A DNA stretch of 64,000 bases from positions 3,162,001-3,226,000 of the forward strand of contig NC_045132.1 in the NCBI RefSeq assembly GCF_007655135.1, given 5' to 3'. The stretch's first letter is position 1. The number at the start of each line of letters is the position of its first letter. Shown here in pieces: positions 24,545 through 37,134 of the stretch. The notes beneath the pieces are model-generated. The model searched no databases, was not told the DNA's origin, and was given only the letters and a program-made list of their open reading frames with translations. This stretch comes from Punica granatum. Lineage: Eukaryota > Streptophyta > Magnoliopsida > Myrtales > Lythraceae. Both the position numbers and the translations under genes were made by a program.

Positions 24545-25700
24545 ATTAGTTAAGCCCGCTACTCTTTGTTTTAACATCTCAAACAAGGTGCTGGTCGAGC
24601 TCGTCCGTTAGCTTCTCCATCGCGGCTATATTCACGATCAGCTCCTCAGGGCTCTGCTCATTCATCGGTGTGTTCCACCATATCTGCTCCGTCTCCCCGT
24701 TCATCTCCAGGAGCTTCTATAACTCCCTACCTCTTCGTGTTTCTCCCCTTAGCCTCTCCAATACCTCGATGTACGCCCTTTAGGCCTCTTGATCTGAGAA
24801 GACCAGCCTCATGCTCCCGGAATTGAGATTCCTGCCTCAGCTGGCTATGAAATATCAGAGACAACCCCATCACTAGTTAGCACAGAGTGTAAGATCTAAT
24901 TCTCGGGAGCACGGGCACGATCATGCTCTCGATGAAGCACTACATGGCACAGGCGTCACATTCCTTCCTTGAATGGGCGACCTGCCTTGGTGGACCCCTA
25001 GGATTGTTCGACCTCAATGTAGCCTTCCTAGGGGTAATGGTCGCAAAAGAGTTTTTACTAATGGGAAGTACTGTTATTTTGTAAATTTTGTTCAAATGAT
25101 GTAAAAGAGAATATAGGCATTTCTATATCATTTTAAAAGGCTAAATTCTCTATAAAATCATCGTTACAAAAAATTTTGATAAAATAATGTCCCTTCTCAC
25201 TAGTGAAAAGCTCTTTTGCTACCCTGGCCCCTTGGAAGGTTTCGAGGAGGTCAACCAAGCCAAGGAGTCCACCAAGGCAAGTTGCGCGGTCGGTCGAGGA
25301 AGGAATGTGACGTATGTACACCATGTACTGCTGCTTCATCGAGTGCAAGTTCGTGCTCGTGCTCCTGAGAATTAGGTCCTACACTCTGTGCCTAACCTTT
25401 TGGGGGAATTGTCTCAGATTTCATGCCTTGACGCACGAATCTAAATTCAGGCAGTACGAGGCAGCTTTTCTTGGATCAGGAGGTTCGACTCCGAGAGGCC
25501 CAGAGGGAAGATAAACAAAGGTGTGGGGAATTAGAAAAAGCTCCTAAAAATGGATGGAGAGAGAGAGCAAACCCGGTGGAACACTCTGATCAATGAGCAG
25601 AATCGCAAGGAGCTGATCGGGAGCATAGGCGCGATGGAAAAGCTGAGGGATGAGCTCGACAGGCACCTTGTCGAGCATGAACGGGCTGCAACCAAACTCC
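24545..25700. repeat. Inverted duplication of a retroelement-like coding fragment
   Basis: Reading the left arm on the minus strand and the right arm on the plus strand gives two related peptides: LLEMNGETEQIWWNTPMNEQ and, on the right, LLKMDGEREQTRWNTLINEQ, continuing AAMEKLTDELDQHLV and GAMEKLRDELDRHLV. DNA similarity extends through the whole arms (about 24583-25100 and 25130-25690), with almost no spacer. Both arms contain stops, so no full product is possible. The charged, coiled-coil-like peptide suits a retrotransposon gag, but the family is not certain. A transcript through it would fold into a hairpin of about 0.5 kb. Confidence 0.75.
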
Positions 25701-25895
25701 TCTTCTGCGACAACCTCTGGTGCTGTCGGGCCCTTCTCTTTCAGGCTTTTAATTAGATTTTGTGTCAACTTGCAACCAATATCGTTCCATTTTTTCATAA
25801 AACCTACAAAATAAATCACATGCATCAGATATATGAACATATTATTATTCTCTTGAATACGCTCATAGATGAGTATCTTCCAGATTAAGCACCAA

Positions 25896-25947
<52 letters not shown>

Positions 25948-25998
25948 GTAATAATAATAATAATAATAGTAATAATAATAATTGTAATAATAATAATT

Positions 25999-26067
<69 letters not shown>

Positions 26068-26352
26068 GTAGTAGTAGTAGTAATAGTAATAATAATAATA
26101 ATAATAATAATAGTAATAATAATAATACTAATAGTAATAATAATAATAGTAATAATAGTAATAATAATAATAATAATAGTAATAATAGTAATAGTAATAA
26201 TAGTAATAGTAATAATAGTAATAGTAATAGTAATAATAATAGTAATAATAATAATAATAATAGTAATAGTAATAATAGTAATAGTAATAGTAATAGTAAT
26301 AATAGTAATACTAATAATAGTAATAATAGTAATAGTAATAATAGTAATAGTA

Positions 26353-26400
<48 letters not shown>
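25896..26400. repeat. AAT trinucleotide array, about 505 bp
   Basis: About 168 consecutive triplets, mostly AAT, broken by AGT and a few ACT or TGT units that form higher-order patterns such as AATAGTAATAGT. The long open frames it creates (Asn/Ser on one strand, poly-Leu on the other) are artefacts of a stop-free triplet repeat. It lies about 200 bp right of the inverted duplication. Confidence 0.95.
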
Positions 26401-26819
26401 GTGAATTAAGTATCAATATATTATTGAATACATTCATACATAGACAACTTGGATAGATGCCGAGCCCTTTTAAGTCCGAAAGTAATAGTTACGTAATATA
26501 ATTTTACATCAGTATATAATAATACATATTCGTAATTGAATTATATAAAACTCATATTTTGTGAGGAAAGGTGAGTGAGAGAGAATTGGTTGGTGATCGT
26601 CTTATAGAGTGTTAAAACCTATCGTTCATTAAGACTGTATTTTGGGATATGGTTCACTTACTATTGTCTCGATTCAGTTTATATATTATTGGAAACTTCC
26701 ATAGAATTTATGGAACGACATTTAATTAACATCTACAGATGACCAATCCGACTCACCGAACATATAACTCTCGGATCATTGTTCCACCATTTTAAGTACT
26801 TATTTTACGATGGCCAATG

Positions 26820-27511
26820 CTACAGCTGTTGGCAAGGAAAAACAATCACCACGGTTGTTTTATTTCTGGCCGTCCGATCCCCTTACTTAAGATCATGACC
26901 ATATACGTATCATTAATTTTTTTGGTTTAAAATTCACCCCTCATAATTTGATTATTAATATTTTTTACCACGCGTCTTCCATTGATGTTCAATCTCGCCC
27001 GTTAACGGGCCGGATCCAATTTGATATTAAATCGAACCGAAGTGTACATGTTTGATCAAATACAAATCAATTTATTTACTCTAGAATTAATAATAAACAA
27101 ACAATAAACAAACATCAAATATTATCTTCTATGTGTACCTCCCAATTAAATTAGAATCAAGTCTCCCGAATAGAAAGAAAAATTCAATCTCATTAAATTG
27201 AAAGAAAATTTGAGAAAAGCCGGAAACTCATCCGTGGCATTCACTATAGATAGACCTCCTTATATAACACATTCATTAACTAGTCGAGGCCACTGCCTTT
27301 ACAATTTGCCTCAAACATACGTGCTGGAATGTCTTTTCTTTCACACCGGTTTCCTTTTTGTTTGTGTATCGGTGAATTTTGTTTCTCCGACCAGAATCAA
27401 TGCAAAAGATTTGCGTTTTTAATTTCTTAGTTGCATTTCCACGTGATGTGATTTATATACATATTATTTTAACAAAAGAAACTCTTTTATAAGATAGACA
27501 ATGCTGTTATA

Positions 27512-27544
<33 letters not shown>

Positions 27545-28019
27545 ATCTTATATCTTACTAGAATTTATGAGAATTTTTTCGATACTTGCTATGATTTTTA
27601 AATTTTTTCATTGACAATCCATTTATTGTACTTTTTGGAGAATTTTTCTTACAATTTGGCGAGGTTGAATTTTTCTTTCAATTTGGGAGATTTAATTTCT
27701 GTTCAATTAGGAGTGTACTAACAGAAGATAACATTTAGTATCTGTTAATTATTTGTTAATTAATTAAGTCATTTTTATTTGACTTAACTGGTACATTTCG
27801 GTTTGGTTTAATATCAAAGCGGATCCGGTTCGTTCACGGACAAGATTGAGCATCGACGAGAAGATGCATGGTCAAAAATATCAATAGTCAAAGTATGAGA
27901 CGTAAATCTTAAGATAAAATAATCTTGGACACATGTATGGCTAGTAACTTACGTAATGGGATATAACGATCAAGAATAAAACAACTGAGTTATTTGTTTT
28001 TGCTAGCCAACCACCGTAG
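26820..28019. mobile_element. Long terminal-inverted-repeat element, about 1.2 kb
   Basis: Left arm 26820-27055 and right arm 27785-28019 are inverted copies. They share, after reverse complementing, phrases such as GTTGTTTTATT, CTTAAGAT, GCCCGTTAACGGGCCGGATC against TGTCCGTGAACGAACCGGAT, and GATATTAAA(T/C)C(G/A)AACCGAA. Outer tips are CTACAGCTGTTGGC and CTACGGTGGTTGGC. The interior has only a 74-codon unrecognised frame (27198-27422) and TA runs near 27510. Arm length resembles non-autonomous Mutator-like elements, but no target duplication was found. Confidence 0.7.
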
Positions 28020-28948
28020 AATCTCCAATTTTACAATTATTGACACATCAGGATTTTTCGATAATTTTATGCATCTGAAGTATAGTTGGTGTGTGAATCA
28101 TGTTGCTTAATATAGACTTGTGTGTTATATACTACACATAAAAGCTTAAGACTTACGCTTGGTTTGGAAGTGTCTGAATTTGCTAATGTACAAATACTGA
28201 AACATAATTATACTTAAAAATAGGCATTAATTTCAAAATAAATCAAAGGGTTTGGGACTTGGGTGACTATACTCTGAAACGGTTGAATCAAAACTAATGC
28301 TTGAAGTAGAGAATAAGCAAAAGTAGGAAAACACGATCACGTTTGACTCCTAAAGTTAACCAAAATCGTTATTTTGAAAAATGTTTCACTAAATAGTAAA
28401 TACATGAAGCTTTAGTGAAAGTACAATACCATATAACTAGTGGATTACATCAGTGCAATGCCGTGAGTCAGAAAAATTTTCCGACAATTTGTTGAGTTGT
28501 CATAGAGTTTGTGTAATAGCTAATATATAATATAATTTAAACTAATGATAAAACTACTTATGTGTAAAATTATGAACCCTTGATTCATAGTAAATGATCC
28601 AAATTTTTCAAAAGATTATGTTAATTAATATTTCATAGGGGTAAAAGCTAATATTTCTCTTCAATCTTAGTTTGAATTTTCAATATTTCTAATTACAGTA
28701 TCATGATCGCAATATAATAGCTCTTAAGTGGTCCGCTAATTTTAGGTGGACGAACTTTCTTGCAGGAGGTTTGATATCTATTAAAAGTATATCGTGGTCA
28801 AGGCCAAATTAATATCTTAACAACAATTAGTTTCAGCCAAAATCTTAGTCCAATATTGCATTCATCGTAACAGTAGCAACATTTCTAACGTCATAAATTA
28901 AAAGATACCTTAAATTGGTGAATTAAAATATATTTTTGATTAACATAT
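28020..28948. other. Intergenic DNA
   Basis: AT-rich and without supported genes or repeats. Confidence 0.5.
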
Positions 28949-29352
28949 GTTAGTTCTAGGTGATTTGGCGCATATTATCCTTAGGTAAGCCCTCTGGTGT
29001 GAGTTTTGTGAATAGAGAAAATTCACAATCTGAAAAAATTTATCTTTTAATAGGTCGATCTCACTCGAATCTAGAGGACTTTCAAATAGAAAGTGGTACC
29101 CATAAAAAAAGAATCACAAATTAAATATATTTAAATTGGTGATAAATTGAAATAGCTTTTTTTATTAGTGTTAGTTGATTTTAGGTGAGTTGGTGCATGT
29201 TATCCTTAGGCAAGGCAGAGGATGTGAATCTTATGATTCGAGAAAATCCATAATACGGAGAGGTTTATCCCTTAGTGGGTCGAGTTTGATGGAACCTAAA
29301 TTAGTCGGATTTAGTAGACTTCCGAATATTGAGTGGTACGCACTGGGAAAAA
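28949..29352 (+). repeat. Two SINE-like copies in direct orientation
   Basis: Copies at about 28949-29105 and 29170-29352 share TTAGGTGA(T/G)TTGG(C/T)GCAT, TATCCTTAGG, TGTGA, ATTC..GAGAAAAT, TTTATC, GGTCGA and GTGGTAC in the same order. The start resembles a tRNA box A (GGTGAGTTGGTGC), which suggests a tRNA-derived SINE. The box B is poor and no target duplication was resolved. Confidence 0.45.
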
Positions 29353-29862
29353 ATATTTATATACTTAAATTTAATAAGAATTAAAAATTTAAAAAAAAGG
29401 AAAAGAAATTGTTTTAATTTATTTTTGAAAAGAAAAAGAAAAAACCTATCTCCATTCTTTTATATTTATGGCAAATAATAAAAAAAATAAAAATAAAAAA
29501 TCATGAAAGTGACGCATGCTTTTTTTAAACAAGAGATTTACACGTAAGTTTTATCACTACGTTTTTTTTAATTTCTCGAAAGTACTTCAAGTAATTTCTG
29601 GTAGTTTTTTTCTTCTTCATTCTCATCGAAGATTGATCAAGTTATCACAAACTCAAGTTTACGATTACAAAGCTTGTGGATCCCGAGCTCGAGCTAATGA
29701 GATCTCCATCTCAGTCTCAAGCTCGGTGTCATTCTGAAACCATATCTGACGAGTCACGCTCGACCCTTGTGGGTAAATGTTGGACTACACGTGAGCATAG
29801 CAATGTTTAATGCACCCGCTCAATTAAACCGTCCCGACCATCCCGTACGTGCGATTACTTTC

Positions 29863-29962
29863 TGGGCCTATATGGGCTTTTGAAAAACTCAGCATCGAGC
29901 CCAAACATTACTCGCCAGGCCCATTTCATCGCATGGCTCTTTTCCATAACGGCCCAGGCCCA
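29863..29962. promoter_or_regulatory. Cluster of six site II elements (TGGGCC/TGGGCT type)
   Basis: TGGGCC at 29863, TGGGCT at 29873, AGCCCA at 29898, and GGCCCA at 29918, 29951 and 29957. Such TGGGCY motifs bind TCP factors in plant promoters of growth and housekeeping genes. They sit about 280-400 bp upstream of the probable ARID leader exon, where a core promoter would be expected. Six in 100 bp is well above chance. Confidence 0.6.
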
Positions 29963-30239
29963 TTAGCTCAAGCCATTGGTCTAAATAAACGACGTCACTT
30001 TAAGGTCCATGTCTCCGGTGCCCGCGTGTGCAGTGAAACGAGTTGATCTTCAGGTAGGCAGCAGTCTACTGTACACCGGGTTCATGTGAGCCCAGAATTG
30101 GCAGAATCCGATCCCTGCTGGTCCTACAAAGGGGGCTCTCGTGGACCCGGTTCAGAAACAACTCCCCTTCCCCGGCATCAAAAGCGTGATGTGATAATTG
30201 CCTTTGGCTTTTTTCCTATGTACATTCTCAGAGGAGCGG

Positions 30240-30889
30240 AAACAGAGCGGGGAAGGGAAAGGAAAGCTTTTCCTCGGCGATGGGCGGTTAGGGTTTTCCT
30301 CCGGCGACCTGAGTTCCGGCCACTGAATCCCAACCTTCTCCCCTACTCTACCTCTGCGGGATTTTTCCGGCTCTTTCAGAGGCGGCGACAGCTTTTCCCT
30401 CTCTCTGCCCCTCTCGGTCTCTCCCTCCCATTCGCCCCCAGGTGCGTGCGCTTTATTTATGATAGCTCGTATGTTTAACATTCCTAGAGGTTTTCGGTAT
30501 TTTTCTCACCTCTCTGCGAGGATTAGGTCGTTTGCATGGTGTTTTACGCTGAAGTGTGCTGAGGCTACAGTGGCTCGTAGTTCTAAGTGCTCATTCCGCA
30601 ATGTGGGTCTTTTTCTTTTAATCAATTTAGATGCGAATAGGTAGGTTAGGGTTCCGGTTAGATTGTAGAGTAAATTGGAGCTGAAGAAAGTGAATTGTAG
30701 TCTCCTTTTAGCTGTAGCGAAGCTTCCATGTTAGTATTGAGGATTTGTAGCTGTAAGGGCTTCCGTAGTCTATAACATGGACCCTAGAATTATTGCTAGT
30801 TACTAAGATGAGATTTCAGTGTCAGGGCACTCATCAATTCTGAGTGTAGTTTGTGAATTTTGTCATTTTTTGTCGTCTAGAAACAAGAG
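30240..30889 (+). promoter_or_regulatory. ARID gene 5' leader exon and first intron
   Basis: A CT-rich stretch ending CCCCCAG before GTGCGTGCG at about 30441 looks like a leader exon with a donor site. The acceptor is at 30879-30880, nine bases before the ATG. An intron inside the leader is common in plants and often raises expression. Most of this stretch is copied at 44613-45060. Confidence 0.65.
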
Positions 30890-33800
30890 ATGGGTGACGC
30901 GAAGGAGAACAAAGAAGTAGGACAGGATTTGCCACCTGCTGAGGTTCCTGTGGAAGCGTTGGAGCCAAGTGAAGTTCGTGTTGAAGCCCTTGAGGAAGAA
31001 TCTTCTCAGGCAGGGACCAAAGAAGAACACCCGAATTCTGTGCAAAATGGTGATACTCCTGTAGCAGGGATGGCTCATGATGATAAGGAAAGTGAAAATG
31101 TGTCCTGTACAGTTGAGCCTCCAGCTCAGCAATCGGCTGATTTGGCTCCTTCGGAAAATGAGAAAGCTTCAGCCAAGAATGAGAGTGAACATGTCGAATC
31201 TGATCCAACTTTGGATAGCAAAGGTGTAAGCAATGCATTGCCTGAACAGAAAACCAATGGGGTTGATGATAGTAATCTCTCTTCGGCTGAACCTGTCGCA
31301 GGGGAGGCTCTTGTGGATGCTAAGATGGAAGATAGTGGAAAAACTGAATCTAAAACTGGGGCAGATGTTGATGGTGTTGCTCCAGTTAATGATGACACTT
31401 CTATTACCCCCAATGTGGCAACTGGTGATGCAAAAGCTGAAAGTGCTGGTGGAGAACAAATGAAAATCAACGCACAGGAAGTAGAGACTCCAGTGCCAAA
31501 GGATAAAGGGAATGTTAGTTTAAAGGATATATTTCTTTTGGATGAAAACGATGAAGGCAGTGAATCTGGCACAGAAGAAGAGCAGGCAGCCTTCATGAAG
31601 GAGCTCGAGAATTTCTTCAAAGAAAAGAACATGGAATTTAAGCCTCCTAAGTTTTATGGAGAGGGGTTAAATTGCCTTAAGTAAGCTCTTTTACTTTAAC
31701 ATGTTGTTCGTTGTAGTTGGATATTTCTATACCAGGAATTGCTATTGAGCTAATGGTAATCTACTTCTGTTGATGACAAGGTTGTGGCGTTCTGTAGTTC
31801 GATTGGGAGGCTATGACAAGGTATGCAGACCATTCTAATGTGTGTTACTATGCATTATTCTGTTTTATTGTTAGTTTAAATTGGGCTGGCATGGTGCATA
31901 TGTCTTGGATTCCAACATTAATCCCATGCAGATATTGCAAAAAATGTCGACTTCAAAAAGAAATTGTCACAATTGTGGTCTTGTAATTACATTCCTGTAT
32001 ATTGTCATCAATAGATAATATGTCTTTTCAAATCTGTGTAAATGCAAATTTGCATAAGTAGGTTGTGCTTTAGCATTTTCTTGAATTATATATTCTCGGC
32101 ATTTGTAGAGAGCTAATAGGTCGCCTCTTTATTTTCCTGCAGGTTACATCTTGTAAGTTGTGGCGGCAAGTTGGAGAGGCCTTCAGACCCCCCAAGTGAG
32201 GATTGACTACTTTCGTCTTCCGATGATTCTGATTTATTCCTTTCATGAATAATTTTAGTGCCATCAGTTGGTTTTCTGGAGAATTTCTGTTTACATGGTT
32301 GTAAATTTGACCAACTTCTACAATTCTAAAACATAGAAAAGAAAAGCAAAATATGCTTCTTTACTGCTGTATGCTCCCCCTGGGCACAATACGTTTCATA
32401 GTTTTGCTGTTTTAGTTGACATCTGATCTTGCATACTATTTGTGTGCAGGACATGCACGACAGTTTCTTGGACATTTCGTGGTTTCTATGAGAAGGTGGT
32501 TCTTGGTTTCTTAATTTTATACAATTTTACTGGTTGACACCTTTCCTATGTCAAAATGTATCAGCACTCTCCCCTTCTGAGCATGCACGGTGACCCTCAA
32601 ATGACTCGCAGAATTTGTTTTTGCTTAAATTGTAAAATAGAGTTTCTAGATTTCAATTGGTGATGAATCATGTAAAAGCAAAGATGGTATGTCTTACTGA
32701 AATTGTTGGTATTTCATGTTTGAGAATGTCTAGAATCATTCTATTCTGTGCAATGAAGGCATTTAAAGGAAGTAACTAGCAGGTGCTTATCCTAGAGTAT
32801 CCAATTGATTGTTGAAGTGTGTGTGCATTTATTACTCAATAAATCCACAAAAAATTTCTTACTGCTTTCCAGTTTAGTTTTACTTGATGCCCTGCAAAAA
32901 CTTCTGCACAGATTCTAGCACATTTATACATTATGTAAGATAGTCCTTGGAAATTTTGGCACCACACATGTTCCTTTTCTGTAAATTGGAATTTTAGATG
33001 CCTATATCAAACACCTAACAGGCTAATCTCCTTCCGCATCTTGGGGGTTTTCATTCAATTGATTTCATGTTGGAATTTTAATTTTTCAGACATTTGTTCT
33101 GCTGGAAATCTTTTCCTGATTTTATTGTGACTGACATTTTCTCTTGTTTCTCAGGCACTCCTCGACTATGAGAAGGACAAAATTCATGGTGGAGAGCTTG
33201 GACCTGTTGCTTCCCCTGTGGAGCCGACGGGTGCTGATAATCCGGTATTCCCTGCCTTAAGTTAATTGTCTCTTTTAACTGACTTTCATGGTGCCATCGT
33301 TTATCTGAACCATAAATATCAAACATATGAATGTGCTGAAAAAATTCCAACATCATGAACATGGTATGATTTGGAGTCCCATCATACTTAGGAGCACCGT
33401 GCAAATCCTGATCAGGCTTTTGGAGCAAATCTCGAAGTTTAAATCCTGATTTAACTATCTATGAGGCTGCCCCGTGCGGGGTTCAATTCCAGATGTCTGC
33501 TTCTAACCTTTTGTGTGTGTGTGATTTATCGGTTCATTTAACATCATCAAGAGCCTTTTCTGTTTATTCTGCTTGAAATTTATGTTCTCACAATCATTTT
33601 TCACCATATGTAAACTTGCCTGGGAAAAGACGGATTTGAAGCTGAACAATTTGAGTTCCTACAAGCAACAGCCAAAGCTATCTGATGAGGAATTGAAAAT
33701 GGAAATTACCTTTCAAAATCTCATTGAAGTTGTTCTTTAATGGGACCACACCCCATACTAGAACTAACTTTGTAAATGGGAACCGCTGCCCATTAAACAC

Positions 33801-35617
33801 GAGAGCAATGAAGGATCCAACTTTTATGCTTAAAGTCATGCCGATTTTTCTTTTTTGCGAGTGAATTGACTAGTTTTATCTACTGTCTGATTCTTTGCCT
33901 AGTTTACAAGGAGGAACATGGAGATACAATTCACTGTTAATGTAAAGAATCTCTTTTTGGTTTTTATTATTAGGTATCTGGATCCAATAGAGCAAGGAGG
34001 GATGCGGCAGCACGTGCTATGCAGGGTTGGTACTCCCAGCGTCTACTTACCAATGGCGAAGTTAGTGATCCAATTATAAAGGTACCCGTATTGGATGATT
34101 TTTCCAGTATACACCTTACATATTCAGTTACATGCATGAGCTTCAAGTTCATACCCAATTAAATATATTGTATGTTTGCAGGACAAAAGTGCTAAGTCTT
34201 TGCAGAAGCAAAAGCAGCAGCTTAAAAGCAGCGGTAAGCTACATAACTGATTGAATTCCTTTACCTTACACTGGTAGCTCTTGAAAATATGGTCCAATGC
34301 ATCAGCGTTTTTTCCTCTGGAGTATCACGTGGATAAATTGGTTTTACATTCTGGCTAATTCACTGAATTGCAGGTTCACTCAAACGAAAGAAATCGCCCT
34401 ACATGGAAAATCCCGTGAAATCTGCGCGCAGTAAATCTTCTGAGTCACAGTTAAGACTGCCTTGCTTTTTATGCCTTGAGGTTAAAAGTTTAAATTGCTT
34501 TGCTGCTTGAATGAGAACTAGCTATTCATGAATTTTCATGGGTCTTGTTTATGTGGTTCAAATGCAGTTATTTTGTTAGTCTTTTTTTTTCGCTTCATTC
34601 GATTCTTTAGAACTGAATAACTTATGTTCTGGGCCAACAAATTGACTGGACTTGAGTGTCGTCTGCTAGATTGGATGTTGTCGTAGTTGACGTGGGACCC
34701 CCAGCTGATTGGGTGAAGATCAATGTACAAAAAACTGTAAGACCTCGGATTTTGCTTCACTTTTTCAATGTTCAAGTTATTTGATATAGTATGTTGTAAT
34801 TTCTTCGAAAATTTGATGTCCACAGAAGGATTGCTTTGAAGTGTATGCTTTAGTCCCTGGGCTTCTGAGAGAGGAGGTTAGTGCCTCTTATCTGAAAATT
34901 ATCTCGCTTATTCTATTGAAATATTATTTACTCCCCCAAAATGGAATATGTACAGGTACGAGTTCAATCAGATCCAGCTGGGCGGCTTGTCATTAGCGGT
35001 GAGCCCGAGCATCCAGATAATCCCTGGGGTGTAACACCTTTCAAGAAGGTTAGTACTATGTTCAATTAAAAGCACTTGCCGCTTCTAACCAAACCACGGC
35101 ATATAAAAAATGTGGGCTTGCATAGCTCTGATGGAGGACGAATAAGTTAACCTAATAATAATTAGAATGCTGCACGACCCAGACCCCGTGAAAAGGATAT
35201 GAGGCCCCACTCTATTCCTAAGTCCTATCACCAAATGAAAGTACTAACCGGGATTTCCTAGTGAGCAAAAGCCCGAGTCTACAGTGGGCCCTGTCTTCGG
35301 TCCCTGAAAGTTACGGGTTTAGAGTAAAGACGTTGCAGCTTGGTCCCCTATGTTGACTATTGCATTCAGGGATTAGTTGCGGCTCATTTGCGTTTCTTAG
35401 AACCTTGAAAATCCGCTCCTTTATCTTCTTTCTGAGAAATAACAAAAGCATGACATCTTTAGTTGCCTTGACGTTTGTTACCTTATCTCACATTAATTTG
35501 GTATCATTCGATCAGGTTGTGAACTTGCCCTCGAGGATCGACCCCCACCAGACGTCAGCAGTGGTCACCTTGCATGGGCAGCTCTTCGTCCGCGTTCCCT
35601 TTGAGCAGTCGGAGTAG
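30890..35617 (+). CDS. ARID plus alpha-crystallin/Hsp20-like nuclear protein, 522 codons (ARID2/3/4 type)
   Basis: An ARID DNA-binding protein with a C-terminal Hsp20-like domain. In Arabidopsis, ARID2/3/4 proteins of this shape belong to the PEAT chromatin complexes. A non-coding leader exon (about 30240-30440) and intron 1 precede the ATG at 30890. Coding exons: 30890-31680, 31781-31820, 32143-32195, 32450-32495, 33155-33244, 33974-34081, 34182-34233, 34374-34449, 34670-34736, 34826-34876, 34956-35048, 35516-35617; phases close throughout. The acidic, disordered first ~225 residues precede the ARID (FMKELENFFKEKNMEFKPPK, LWRSVVRLGGYDKV, CKLWRQVGEAFRPPK). A Lys-rich linker follows, then the Hsp20-like part (VGPPADWVKINVQKT, FEVYALVPGLLREEVRV, TLHGQLFVRVPFEQSE). 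The exon 9 donor at 34450 (GT after TCACA) is chosen because it alone restores the frame. Confidence 0.9.
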
Positions 35618-37134
35618 GTAGCCTGCTCTCCATTGGAACCGCCTGTAGGTTGTAGTCTTTTTAGTGTAATCCGCGAGTGGAGTAGACTCTGTTGGTTATG
35701 TCAGACAGAAATGAAAGCTCTTGATGGGTGTCACCTTCATACAGGGAAACCCTGTTTTTGCTTCGAGCTTTCAAAGGCTAGGTAGTGGTAGTTTGTAGTA
35801 GTGTATGTCCTCACCTTCCGGTTGTGACTTTTCGGATCTTTCTGCTTCCGACTCCTCGGTTGTAGGATTGTTCGATAGAAACAAACTTGTTGTAAATTGA
35901 AGGAATTCGGGTTACTTTTTCGTGTAAGGCCTCCTTCCAGGCAAGGATTAAGATGGTGTGAGGAATGTGTGGAATGGACTTTTCAATTCCGAAGGTCTGA
36001 AAAGCGTATCGTTGACTAGAATGGGGAGAGATTTTACTGATTAGAGCTCTTTGTTTAAGATTATTATTGCAAGTGGGACAACCGCGTGAGACGATTCTGT
36101 TTATACTCTCCTGATTTCCTGCTCGTCTTTTAGTTCTTTTGGCAATTTTCTGCGAACGTGCAATCGAAATATTAAATACGTTTGTTGTGTTTGGTACGGG
36201 AAAATACAGTAAAACAGGGATTCGAGTTCGGGTTCTGGCTGAATAGGGTCGCGGCGGTGTTCTCTTGCAACTCTGCATCAAGAGACGGGATTTGGTACTT
36301 GAACCAATTGAATAAGTTGTCGGATGCTTCCAGGAATAGATTGTCACTTCTCTTTGCCACTTCTTAGAACATTTTAGTTTCATATGAGAGCATGTGGCAC
36401 TTCGATCGACTGGTAATCAAATTTAAAGTATCAACTGGTTATCAAATTCAAAAGGTCGAGAATCGTGATGGCTCATCATGGAGACGGACACCGGAGCTTT
36501 TCATAAAGTCCGTTTTTATTATTTTTCCTTTTTCGGTGAGAAACGGGGCCGAAGCTCGATCGTAAAGTATGATTTTGATGATTGGGAACGGAGGAATCTG
36601 CTTTTCTTTCTTAAATTCAACCAAAGGCAATCTCTTCTTTTTCGTTCTTTCTTTTCCCTCCCTTGCCCTTTTTGATCTTTTAGCAAAGTCAAACTAATGG
36701 ATTCATTCACCCCACAGGAAAAGTCAGACTAATGGGAAAAACAATCGGAAAAACAACGGTGGGTGTGGGTGATGCAAACTGGTCTTTAGAGTCTCCCATT
36801 CTCACCTTCTCTGAACCTTCCCAGATGATCGAGAACGGAAACACTAGCTTACAGAAAGCGCGATTACATCCCGGTTTTCTTCGATTTTCATGGAAACGTA
36901 TAGAACGATATTTTTCTGTGGTCTTCGACGAAAGGTGCTGGAATATCGGACAGTTTCGGGCAAGTAAACATACTGAATTGTGCCAAAGAATCTCTGTTTG
37001 ATCTTAAAAACTCAAAATCATGGAAGGAATATACACAGGAAAAGAGATGATGGAGAGCTTCTTAATTCTTAAACCCCCTCCATGTATAACTTCACAAGCC
37101 CAAAAAAGAAAAAATGTGAACGATTGTTCTGTTT
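35618..37134. other. Region between the ARID gene and the small basic-protein gene
   Basis: The first few hundred bases are the ARID 3' UTR. A 190-codon frame at 35811-36383 (-) and an 89-codon frame at 36732-37001 (+) are open, but neither shows a family motif, and they overlap other frames. I treat both as uncertain. The 3' UTR of the minus-strand gene at 37135 should lie at the right edge. Confidence 0.4.

Noticed and set aside
25544..26437. 297-codon poly-leucine open frame (-) and 195-codon Asn/Ser frame (+)
   Set aside because: They are produced by the AAT microsatellite, which has no stops in several frames. No promoter, domain or non-repeat coding context supports a protein.
35811..36383. 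190-codon open frame on the minus strand
   Set aside because: Basic, with no recognisable domain, overlapped by other frames, and in the 3' flank of the ARID gene. Not called as a gene.
36732..37001. 89-codon open frame (+)
   Set aside because: No family signature, splice context or visible promoter.
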